A stretch of DNA of 14,541 nt from Spirochaetia bacterium (GTDB lineage Bacteria > Spirochaetota > Spirochaetia > PWKH01). The number at the start of each line of letters is the position of its first letter. Position 1 is the first letter of the stretch. The notes under the pieces are model-generated. The model ran no database searches and was not told where the DNA came from. It saw nothing but the letters and a program-made list of their open reading frames with translations. The translations under genes and the position numbers were made by a program. Below, piece by piece: positions 1 through 6,282 of the stretch. Location of the stretch: contig JAIPFU010000026.1 of the NCBI GenBank assembly GCA_021736505.1, positions 1-14,541 on the forward strand, written 5' to 3'.

Positions 1-98
1 TTTTGTACCATTCATACAGAGAAATTCCATCGAGTTATTCCTGCAAAATATTCGAGAAAACATTCCTATGTAACAGTATAATAACCACAGGAGAGATT

Positions 99-1925
99 TT
101 GGAAGATACGAAAAAAACGAAGATGTTTACAGATTTAGGCTTATCACAGATTGTGCTGGATGCTGTAAATAAAAAGGGCTTTGAGGAGCCGACAGCCATA
201 CAGTCTATGACGATTCCAGTTATGCTGAGGGATGATACGAATATTATTGCCCAGGCGCAGACAGGAACGGGGAAAACCGCAGCTTTTGGTCTGCCCCTCA
301 TCGATATGATCAATACAGAGGACAGAGCTGTTCAGGCGCTGATTCTGGTACCCACCAGAGAGTTGGCGATTCAGGTTTCCGAAGAGATTCATTCCCTTCG
401 CGGGGAGCGGGATCTGAAAATTGTGCCCATTTACGGGGGGCAGTCCATTGACCAGCAGCTCAGGAGACTGAAGAAAGGGGTGCATATTGTTGTTGGTACC
501 CCGGGCCGGGTAATTGACCATTTGAATAGGAAGACCCTCAAACTTGGGGGGATAGAACATTTGATTCTTGACGAGGCAGATGAGATGCTCAACATGGGCT
601 TTATCGAAGACATGGAAGAGATTATGCAGTATACACCGGAAACGAAGCGGACCCTGCTTTTCTCTGCTACCATGCCCCAGAAGATCAAAGCTCTGGCGAA
701 AAAATATATGGACGGCTACGAGCTGATCACCGCAAAAAAAGAGCAGCTGACGACGAACCTTACGGAGCAGATTTATTTTGAAGTGAAGGGGGGCGATAAA
801 TTTGAAGCCCTCTGCCGGATCATCGATATGGAGGATGAATTTTTCGGGTTGATTTTCTGCCGAACGAAAAATGATGCCGATGGCGTGGCGGCGCATTTGA
901 TCGACCGCGGCTACGATGCTGAACCGATTCATGGTGATATCTCCCAGGCGCAGCGGGAGCGGACTCTGGACAAATTCAAGAGAAAACGCATCAACATTCT
1001 GGTGGCAACGGATGTTGCAGCCCGGGGAATTGATGTCAGCAATCTGACGCATGTGATTAATTATTCCCTGCCCCAGGATCCCGATGCTTATGTCCATCGT
1101 ATTGGAAGAACCGGGCGTGCGGGAAAAGAGGGGACAGCGATTACCTTCATCACTCCCAGCGAGTATCGACGGCTGATGTTCATCCAGCGGATGGCAAAGG
1201 CGGATATTAAGAAATCCACGGTGCCGAAGGTGAAGGATGTCATCAAGGCAAAAAAACGGAAAATTTACGAAGAGCTTTCATCCATTCTTGATGGTGAAAT
1301 TGATGAAAAATATAAAACCTGGGCGGCAAAGCTTCTGGAGGATAGATCTCCGGAGGATATTCTTGCGGCGGTTCTGAATCATAGTTTTGAGGCGGAATTG
1401 AATCCTGGTACCTACGGGGAGATTCAGGATGTTTCCGGTCCTCCGGGACGCGACAACGACGCTCAAAGAGGCGGAGGCAGCCGAGGCAGGGGGGATTCTC
1501 AGCTGGACAGGCAGGGGAAGACCCGTTTGTTTGTTGCTCTTGGACGAAAGGATAAGATTGATGCCCGCAAACTGGTTGAATTGGTGCTGCAGACGGTTCC
1601 TATGGATCAAAAAGAGATTAGCGACGTCCAGGTAATGGATAATTTCTCCTTTATTACCGTGCCCTTCGATAAGGCTGAAAAGGTAGTTATCGGTTTTCGT
1701 GCTCAGGGCAAAGGTCAGAAACCTCTGATTACACGAGCAAAAGGGGGAGCCCCAAGGGGTCGGAGCGGAGGCAGTTCCGGCGGCTGGAGCGGAAAAAACA
1801 GACGACCGAGTCCGAAGGGCGGTTCAAGGGGAGGCTATAAAGGGAGTCCGAAGGGAAGTCCGAAAAGCGCCCCGAAGGGGAAAAAGGTTTATAAAAAAGG
1901 GACTTCAAAACGAAGTAAAGCCTAA
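99..1925 (+). CDS. DEAD-box ATP-dependent RNA helicase (DeaD/CsdA-like with DbpA-type RNA-binding domain)
   Basis: This ATP-dependent RNA helicase probably acts in ribosome assembly or cold-shock RNA remodelling in the cytoplasm. Counting from the chosen start (608 aa), the full DEAD motif set is visible: Q motif (about 10-35), motif I AQTGTGKT (53-60), PTRELA (85-90), TPGR (134-137), DEAD (158-161), SAT (189-191), ATDVAARGID (303-312) and HRIGRTGR (333-340). Residues about 475-548 (TRLFVALGRKDKIDARKL and on) match the DbpA RNA-binding domain, which in E. coli DbpA recognises 23S rRNA. The last 60 residues are a basic Gly/Ser/Pro/Arg/Lys tail with repeated GSPK units. The length fits DeaD/CsdA (about 600-630 aa) better than DbpA (about 460). 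I chose the TTG at 99 because AGGAG lies 5-9 nt upstream. The next in-frame ATG (123) is about 30 nt from that site, and the frame upstream to position 3 has no ribosome site. A terminator follows. Confidence 0.93.
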   Translation: MEDTKKTKMFTDLGLSQIVLDAVNKKGFEEPTAIQSMTIPVMLRDDTNIIAQAQTGTGKTAAFGLPLIDMINTEDRAVQALILVPTRELAIQVSEEIHSLRGERDLKIVPIYGGQSIDQQLRRLKKGVHIVVGTPGRVIDHLNRKTLKLGGIEHLILDEADEMLNMGFIEDMEEIMQYTPETKRTLLFSATMPQKIKALAKKYMDGYELITAKKEQLTTNLTEQIYFEVKGGDKFEALCRIIDMEDEFFGLIFCRTKNDADGVAAHLIDRGYDAEPIHGDISQAQRERTLDKFKRKRINILVATDVAARGIDVSNLTHVINYSLPQDPDAYVHRIGRTGRAGKEGTAITFITPSEYRRLMFIQRMAKADIKKSTVPKVKDVIKAKKRKIYEELSSILDGEIDEKYKTWAAKLLEDRSPEDILAAVLNHSFEAELNPGTYGEIQDVSGPPGRDNDAQRGGGSRGRGDSQLDRQGKTRLFVALGRKDKIDARKLVELVLQTVPMDQKEISDVQVMDNFSFITVPFDKAEKVVIGFRAQGKGQKPLITRAKGGAPRGRSGGSSGGWSGKNRRPSPKGGSRGGYKGSPKGSPKSAPKGKKVYKKGTSKRSKA

Positions 1926-1952
1926 GCATGCAAGTAAAGCCTAAGCATGCAA
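1913..1952 (+). repeat. 19-bp tandem duplication across the helicase stop codon
   Basis: The unit AAGTAAAGCCTAAGCATGC occurs twice head to tail (1913-1931 and 1932-1950), followed by two more matching bases. The first copy holds the last codons and the TAA stop of the helicase gene; the second is untranslated. The exact identity indicates a recent slippage or duplication event. Confidence 0.9.
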
Positions 1953-1983
1953 TTTTTCCCAATTTCGAGTAGAATATTTATGG

Positions 1984-2008
1984 CGGCACAAAGTTTGTGC
2001 CGTTTTTT
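1984..2008 (+). terminator. Intrinsic terminator of the helicase gene
   Basis: A perfect 9-bp stem, CGGCACAAA paired with TTTGTGCCG around a single G (in practice a small 3-5 nt loop), is followed directly by six T residues. It lies 58 nt after the helicase stop and separates it from the next group. Confidence 0.9.
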
Positions 2009-2045
2009 AATACCTGTGTATAGGATTTATAGTGACTAGAAATTA

Positions 2046-2074
2046 TTGACTTTAGTAATTATAGTGATTAAAAA
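2046..2074 (+). promoter_or_regulatory. Possible sigma-70 promoter for the ybjQ-like gene
   Basis: TTGACT (2046-2051) is a 5/6 match to the -35 box. It is followed after 17 nt by TAAAAA (2069-2074), a 4/6 match to the -10 box. It lies just after the helicase terminator and ahead of the ybjQ-like gene, where a promoter is expected. The region is very AT-rich, so chance matches are possible. Confidence 0.45.
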
Positions 2075-2113
2075 TTGTAGTTATTAGGAATTGTAGTTAT
2101 TAGGAATTGTAGG
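2073..2113 (+). repeat. 16-bp tandem repeat (about 2.5 copies) in the ybjQ leader
   Basis: The unit AATTGTAGTTATTAGG occurs at 2073-2088 and 2089-2104, and its first nine bases recur at 2105-2113. More degenerate relatives (TAGTGACTA, TAGTGATTA) lie just upstream. The array falls between the putative promoter and the ribosome site (AGGAG at 2124-2128), so it would be part of the 5' untranslated leader. Confidence 0.85.
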
Positions 2114-2134
2114 AAAAAAATTCAGGAGACAGTC

Positions 2135-2455
2135 ATGATTGTAACAACCACCCCGACTTTAGAAAATAAGACGATACGTGAGTACTTAGGAGTTGTAACG
2201 GGAGAAGCAATTCTCGGTGCGAATATTTTCAAGGATTTCTTTGCCGGAATCCGGGATATTGTCGGCGGCCGTTCAGCTGCCTACGAGGATGAACTGCATC
2301 GCGCGAGAACCATAGCTTTTCAGGAACTGGAAGAAAAAGCTTCTGCCCTCGGAGCAAACGCCATTGTAGGGATCGACATAGATTATGAAACCGTAGGCGC
2401 TCAGGGCGGGATGCTGATGGTAAGTGTTAGCGGTACCGCCGTGGCAGCAGAATAG
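2135..2455 (+). CDS. YbjQ/UPF0145 family protein
   Basis: This 106-aa protein has the typical size and pattern of the YbjQ family (UPF0145, once called DUF74, often labelled heavy-metal-binding without firm proof). Visible family landmarks are the N-terminal segment [20 protein letters not shown], the [24 protein letters not shown] region, the helix [20 protein letters not shown], and the closing [16 protein letters not shown] followed by a beta strand ending in GTAV. Known members form pentamers, and their biochemical role is unsettled. The ATG has an AGGAG 6 nt upstream. It is the first gene after the helicase terminator and probably shares a transcript with the nim-like gene 157 nt downstream. 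The family is assigned with confidence; the function is not known. Confidence 0.9.
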   Translation: MIVTTTPTLENKTIREYLGVVTGEAILGANIFKDFFAGIRDIVGGRSAAYEDELHRARTIAFQELEEKASALGANAIVGIDIDYETVGAQGGMLMVSVSGTAVAAE

Positions 2456-2460
2456 CAGCG

Positions 2461-2616
2461 GTGAGCAGCAGAAATACCAAAAGCAATAGTAACAGTAATC
2501 CCAGCAGCAATTACAGCAGCAATAGCAATAGCAATTACAGTAACAGTTGCAATAAAAAATATATCAGCAGCAACAAGCGTAACGTCAGTTTCTCATTGAA
2601 GCAGGAGAGATCATGA
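2461..2616 (+). CDS. Possible 51-aa Ser/Asn-rich peptide encoded by a triplet-repeat tract
   Basis: A GTG-initiated frame of 52 codons starts 5 nt after the ybjQ-like stop and ends in a TGA that overlaps the next gene's ATG (ATGA at 2613-2616). Thirty of the 51 residues are Ser or Asn (18 S, 12 N), with runs such as SNSNSN and SSNYSSNSNSNYSNS, followed by a basic tail. The DNA is a degenerate AGY/AAY triplet array in which most unit-to-unit differences fall on the third base, so they are synonymous in this frame. No ribosome site precedes the GTG, so expression would need coupling to ybjQ translation. I recognise no family. It may be only a microsatellite-like spacer. Confidence 0.3.
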   Translation: MSSRNTKSNSNSNPSSNYSSNSNSNYSNSCNKKYISSNKRNVSFSLKQERS

Positions 2617-3083
2617 GACGAAGTGACAAGGAAATAACAGATACTCAAGAGCTGCATGATATTCTTAACTCAAATACCGTTCTCCATCTGGCGCTGACCG
2701 ATGGGGACCAGCCCTATATTGTTCCCATGAATTACGGATTTACCGGAAATGTTTTCTATCTGCATTCAGCTCTGAAGGGGAAGAAGCTTGATATTATACA
2801 AGAAAATCCACGGGCAGCTTTTGAAGTTTCAGACTCTATCGAGTTGATTCGCCTGGATTCTGCCTGCCTCTTTACTACCCATTACCGTTCGGTGACCGGC
2901 TTTGGAGAAATCCATTTTGCTGATGCTTACGAGGAGAAAAAGCGTGGTCTGGAAAGCATTCTGTTTCAGCACACCGGATCTGCGGACTGGGAACTACCCA
3001 GAAAAGGAATCGATGCTATCTGTATTCTCAGGTTGGATATTAGCTCCATGACAGGTAAAAAATCCGGAAATGCCCGCTCTTAG
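2613..3083 (+). CDS. NimA-like FMN-binding protein (pyridoxamine 5'-phosphate oxidase superfamily)
   Basis: This 156-aa protein matches the Nim/pyridoxamine-phosphate-oxidase-like flavoprotein group, a split-barrel fold that binds FMN as a dimer. Telling segments are the opening MRRSDKEITD, LALTDGDQPYIVPMNYGF (about 26-43), FYLHSALKGKKLD (48-60, with the conserved His51), FEVS, then YRSVTGFGEIHFADAYEEKKRGLESIL. Length is normal for the family. Nim proteins are linked to 5-nitroimidazole reduction, but most chromosomal relatives have unknown substrates, so resistance should not be assumed. The ATG is preceded by AGGAGAG (2603-2609) with close spacing. It probably forms one transcript with the ybjQ-like gene. 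No terminator is evident between its stop and the next promoter. Confidence 0.88.
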   Translation: MRRSDKEITDTQELHDILNSNTVLHLALTDGDQPYIVPMNYGFTGNVFYLHSALKGKKLDIIQENPRAAFEVSDSIELIRLDSACLFTTHYRSVTGFGEIHFADAYEEKKRGLESILFQHTGSADWELPRKGIDAICILRLDISSMTGKKSGNARS

Positions 3084-3159
3084 TAAAATTTGAGTTGAAA
3101 TAGCAGTTCTCAGTAACCCTCAGCTTCTTAAATTTAAAAAAATTATTGATAACTTTCTC

Positions 3160-3188
3160 TTGACAAGATGTAATTTTCATTCAATACT
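3160..3188 (+). promoter_or_regulatory. Sigma-70 promoter of the ROK/sugar operon
   Basis: A perfect -35 box TTGACA (3160-3165) is followed by a 17-nt spacer and AATACT (3183-3188, 4/6 match to TATAAT). Transcription would start near 3195, inside the inverted repeat at 3187-3213 and 30 nt before the ROK start codon. This is the clearest promoter in the window. Confidence 0.8.
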
Positions 3189-3213
3189 TTGTTTGTACGG
3201 AGAGCAAACAAAG
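3187..3213 (+). promoter_or_regulatory. Probable ROK repressor operator (inverted repeat)
   Basis: CTTTGTTTG (3187-3195) and CAAACAAAG (3205-3213) are perfect 9-bp inverted arms around a 9-nt spacer. The repeat overlaps the last bases of the -10 box and the expected transcription start, and ends before the ribosome site AGGAG (3215-3219). A dimeric repressor bound here would block RNA polymerase. The TTTGTTT/AAACAAA arms resemble operators known for ROK repressors such as Firmicute XylR. That the neighbouring ROK gene product binds it is an inference from position. Confidence 0.7.
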
Positions 3214-3224
3214 TAGGAGTATAT

Positions 3225-4418
3225 ATGCCGCATATACCATTCAGTAAACAAACCGGGGATATGGAACTGGCAAAGAAGATTAACCTCGGGCATATTATAA
3301 ATGAACTTAAATGCAATGGCCCTCAATCCCGAGCAGAACTATCAAGAAAAGTTGGTTTATCTCGTTCTACATGTTCTTTTTTGGTAGAAGAGCTGCTTCG
3401 GCGTGATCTTATTCGTGAAGGGGGAAAAGCCGATTCCTCCGGAGGCCGGAAACCTGTACTTGTTGATCTGAATTATGATGCCGGTAAGGCAATCGGTATT
3501 AAAATAATGGCTGGTTCAATCACAGGAGCTTTAGTAGATCTGTCTGGAAAAGCTCTGAGAATCAGGGAGAAAACATTAGCGGCAGAAGCCCTTTTTGAAG
3601 ACTATATAGCTGAAATTATTGAAATTGTGAAGCTTCTTTCCGGAGATCTGAATGAAGAAAATGAAACGGACAATGTTATTGGTATTGGAATTGGTATGGG
3701 AGGGAGAATCGATTATCAGAAAGGAATTCTGATAGAAAGTTCAATACTTCCATGGAAAAATAAAGCCATTGCAGAAATTATTTCTGAAAAAACCGGCTTG
3801 CCCGTATATCTGGAAAACGATGTTAACACTTTCACCCTTGGTGAAAAACACTTTGGAGCCGGAAAAACATACAGCAACTATGTCTGTATTACCATTGGGC
3901 AAGGGATCGGTGCAGGTATGATTGTTGACGGAGTACTATATAAGGGCGGCCACCATGGGGCAGGTGAATTTGGTCATATCAAAATTGTACACCATGAAAC
4001 TTCCAGAATATGCAGCTGCGGAGAGCATGGCTGTCTTGAAGCCTATTCATCCACTCCGGCTATGTTGGATACGGCAGAAAAGGAATTTGGAAGAAAAGTG
4101 GGGTTGAATGAACTTATGGAGATGGCAGAGAAGGGGAATTCTCCAGCAAAAAAGATTTTTTCTGATGCTGGATATTTTCTAGGCCTAGGACTCTCAAACA
4201 TCATTAATTTTTTTGATCCGGAAATAATTTTTATTGGAGGTGAGGGAACCGTCTATGCGGATTACATTTCTGAAACCGTCAATAAAGCGGTTCAGGAAAA
4301 CTGCGTTTATCATATAGATGAATTAATACCGATAACCTACCTGCCCTACGAATCTGACCTTTGGGTGAGAGGGCTGGCAACTATGGTAATGATAGAACGT
4401 TTGGAAATACTGCTGTAA
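3225..4418 (+). CDS. ROK-family transcriptional repressor (NagC/XylR/Mlc type)
   Basis: This 397-aa sugar-responsive repressor is probably the autoregulated controller of the operon it heads. An N-terminal winged helix-turn-helix spans about residues 20-82 (SRAELSRKVGLSRSTCSFLVEELLRR, then the SGGRKP wing). The ROK sugar-kinase-like fold follows: ENDVN (197-201), GQGIGAGMIVDG (about 225-236), GAGEFGHI (245-252) and the zinc site CSCGEHGC, with H251, C263, C265 and C270 as likely ligands. The ATP-binding DxGGT motif of true ROK kinases is absent (the equivalent stretch is AIGIKIMAGSITGAL), so it should bind sugar without phosphorylating it. I chose the ATG at 3225, with AGGAG 5 nt upstream; an in-frame TTG at 3189 would lie inside the operator and has no ribosome site. 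The permease gene follows after 36 nt. Confidence 0.93.
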   Translation: MPHIPFSKQTGDMELAKKINLGHIINELKCNGPQSRAELSRKVGLSRSTCSFLVEELLRRDLIREGGKADSSGGRKPVLVDLNYDAGKAIGIKIMAGSITGALVDLSGKALRIREKTLAAEALFEDYIAEIIEIVKLLSGDLNEENETDNVIGIGIGMGGRIDYQKGILIESSILPWKNKAIAEIISEKTGLPVYLENDVNTFTLGEKHFGAGKTYSNYVCITIGQGIGAGMIVDGVLYKGGHHGAGEFGHIKIVHHETSRICSCGEHGCLEAYSSTPAMLDTAEKEFGRKVGLNELMEMAEKGNSPAKKIFSDAGYFLGLGLSNIINFFDPEIIFIGGEGTVYADYISETVNKAVQENCVYHIDELIPITYLPYESDLWVRGLATMVMIERLEILL

Positions 4419-4454
4419 AAGGCTTGTAATAAAGAATTATGGAGAGATAAGTAA

Positions 4455-5330
4455 GTGGCAGACAATAAAAGAATTCTCTGGGCATTAATATTTCTTTCAC
4501 CAGCCCTGCTGCTTTTAGCGGTATTTTTGCTTGGGCCGGTTTTAGCATCAATCGTTTTGGCCTTTCATGAATGGGATCTCTTAACGCCTCCAACGTTCAT
4601 CGGATTCAAAAACTTTACTTACCTTGTTACTGACCCGGATTTTACAGCAGCATTGAAGCATACTCTGTCATTTATCATAGGCTATACACCATCGGTTATT
4701 ATTCTCGGTCTGATAACAGCATTGATTATGAACCAAAAAATACCTGGACGCTCTATCCTGCGGGCTTTTTTCTTCCTTCCAGTGGTATCTTCCTGGGTTG
4801 CAGTTGCTCTGTTGTGGAGGTGGCTGCTGAATCCTAAATTCGGCTTAATAAATTTTATCCTCGGTCTTGCAGGAATTACTGGACCATCCTGGCTATATGA
4901 TCCCAATTGGGCTATGGAAGCTATCATTATGACCAGTGTCTGGAAAGACATCGGGTTTGTTATGATGATATTTCTCGGAGGACTGCAGAATATTCCAAGG
5001 AACTACTACGAGGCGGCTTCAATTGATGGAGCAGGACCGCTTAGGAGAGTTACTTCTATTACTATTCCCCTTCTTTCGCCAACGACATTTTTTGTTCTTA
5101 CCATATCTCTGATTAACTCTTTTCAAGTATTCGAGCAGGTTTGGGTTATGACGCAAGGAGGTCCGGCTGGGGCAACAACCGTATTGGTTCAACAAATATA
5201 TCTTTATGCCGCACGTTATGGAGAAATGGGGTATGCATCTGCACAGTCAATAGTTCTTTTTCTCCTTATATTTTTGGTAACCGTATTTCAAATGAAATTC
5301 CAAAAGAGATGGGTGCACTATGAGGAATGA
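4455..5330 (+). CDS. ABC sugar transporter permease, MalF/UgpA type
   Basis: This is one of the two inner-membrane subunits of a carbohydrate ABC importer (291 aa, normal for the family). Six hydrophobic segments are readable: about 7-33, 70-96, 105-128, 154-176, 203-224 and 260-282. The cytoplasmic EAA loop that docks the ATPase is EAASIDGAGPLRRVTSITIP, starting at residue 186. The start is GTG with GGAGAG (4441-4446) 8 nt upstream. The gene lies 36 nt after the ROK stop and overlaps the second permease by 11 nt, which indicates translational coupling. The sugar cannot be read from the permease; the neighbouring glycosidases point to an alpha-linked gluco-oligosaccharide. No ATPase gene is nearby. 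Confidence 0.94.
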   Translation: MADNKRILWALIFLSPALLLLAVFLLGPVLASIVLAFHEWDLLTPPTFIGFKNFTYLVTDPDFTAALKHTLSFIIGYTPSVIILGLITALIMNQKIPGRSILRAFFFLPVVSSWVAVALLWRWLLNPKFGLINFILGLAGITGPSWLYDPNWAMEAIIMTSVWKDIGFVMMIFLGGLQNIPRNYYEAASIDGAGPLRRVTSITIPLLSPTTFFVLTISLINSFQVFEQVWVMTQGGPAGATTVLVQQIYLYAARYGEMGYASAQSIVLFLLIFLVTVFQMKFQKRWVHYEE

Positions 5331-6165
5331 GTCATATGTTTTTATAAAAGTAAAACAGATATTAGGCTGGGGGCTTACCATAGTCATGGGGTCTACCATG
5401 ATTGTTCCTTTTTTATGGATGATATCTACTTCTTTAAAACCAGATACCTATTTGCTGGTATTTCCTCCCCGTTTTTTTGAGCCTGGTATGAGCCTGCAGA
5501 GCTACTATGATTTATTTTCTCTTTTTCCTATGGCAAAAATGTTTATAAACAGTGTTATAGTAGCGGTCTCTGCTACATTGGGACAGCTGATTTTTTGTTC
5601 CATGGCAGCATTTGCTTTTTCCAGAATACCATTTAAAGGAAGAGAGGCACTTTTCCTCCTTTTTCTTGGAACACTGATGATTCCCATGCAGGTGATCATC
5701 ACACCGCTATTTATTGAGATGCGTTATCTTGGTTGGGTTAATACCTATGCAGGGATTATTTTTCCTACCATGACCATGCGGATTGCATTTGGAGTTTTCC
5801 TTATGCGCCAGGCGTTTAATGCACTTCCAGCAGCTATAGAAGAGTCTGCAGTTATAGATGGAGCAAATCCGGGAATAATTTTCATAAGAATAGGAATTCC
5901 CCTGGTGAAATCTTCTCTGGCTACATTGTCTGTACTGGCTTTTATGGATTCCTGGAATGCCTTTTTATGGCCGTTACTGGTTATCCGGGATACAAATATG
6001 ATGACTCTGCCCTTAGGGCTTGCTAATCTGCATGGAAGATACACGACGGAATGGAATATGGTAATGGCCGGAGCCGTTATTTCAGTACTACCTATTATAA
6101 TTTGGTTTGCTGCAGCACAGAAACAGTTTATTGAGGGGGTTTCCCGATCTGGAATAAAAGGCTGA
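5320..6165 (+). CDS. ABC sugar transporter permease, MalG/UgpE type
   Basis: This is the second membrane subunit of the importer (281 aa). It shows the MalG-type N-terminus, a long first membrane helix around residues 14-34 followed by MISTSLKPDTYLLVFPPRF, and about five further membrane segments. The EAA loop appears as EESAVIDGANPGIIFIRIGI, starting at residue 174. The C-terminus FIEGVSRSGIKG is typical for the family (MalG-type proteins commonly end in a G-x-x-x-GAVKG-like motif). The ATG overlaps the end of the preceding permease gene by 11 nt. A 117-nt gap to the binding-protein gene contains no recognisable terminator. Confidence 0.95.
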   Translation: MRNESYVFIKVKQILGWGLTIVMGSTMIVPFLWMISTSLKPDTYLLVFPPRFFEPGMSLQSYYDLFSLFPMAKMFINSVIVAVSATLGQLIFCSMAAFAFSRIPFKGREALFLLFLGTLMIPMQVIITPLFIEMRYLGWVNTYAGIIFPTMTMRIAFGVFLMRQAFNALPAAIEESAVIDGANPGIIFIRIGIPLVKSSLATLSVLAFMDSWNAFLWPLLVIRDTNMMTLPLGLANLHGRYTTEWNMVMAGAVISVLPIIIWFAAAQKQFIEGVSRSGIKG

Positions 6166-6240
6166 AAGCTCGGTTTATTCATTTTAGAAAAAATTTCAGG
6201 AAAGATTTGAGAAACGGAAATCACTAAGGAAAGTAAGAAA

Positions 6241-6261
6241 ATAACTTCAGTAAGAAGTTGT
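6241..6261 (+). other. RNA hairpin just upstream of the binding-protein ribosome site
   Basis: AACTTC (6243-6248) pairs perfectly with GAAGTT (6254-6259) around the 5-nt loop AGTAA. A G-U pair and an A-U pair can extend it to 8 bp. It sits about 9 nt before the AGGAGG at 6271-6276. There is no T-run, so it is not a terminator. A role in protecting the 5' end of a processed binding-protein message is inferred from position only. Confidence 0.5.
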
Positions 6262-6282
6262 AATATTTTAGGAGGTTTTTTT

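Noticed and set aside
77..82. Perfect TATAAT before the helicase gene
   Set aside because: No acceptable -35 box lies 16-18 nt upstream, and transcription would start near 89, on top of the ribosome site at 89-93. The true promoter is more likely upstream of the window.
144..1097. Long minus-strand open frame (317 codons) opposite the helicase
   Set aside because: It lies fully antisense to a gene with complete DEAD-box motifs, and its translation shows no recognisable domain; it is a codon-bias shadow.
2461..2580. Reading the AGY/AAY triplet tract as a CRISPR-like or regulatory repeat array
   Set aside because: There are no spacers and no fixed repeat unit longer than a few triplets; it is a degenerate trinucleotide tract.
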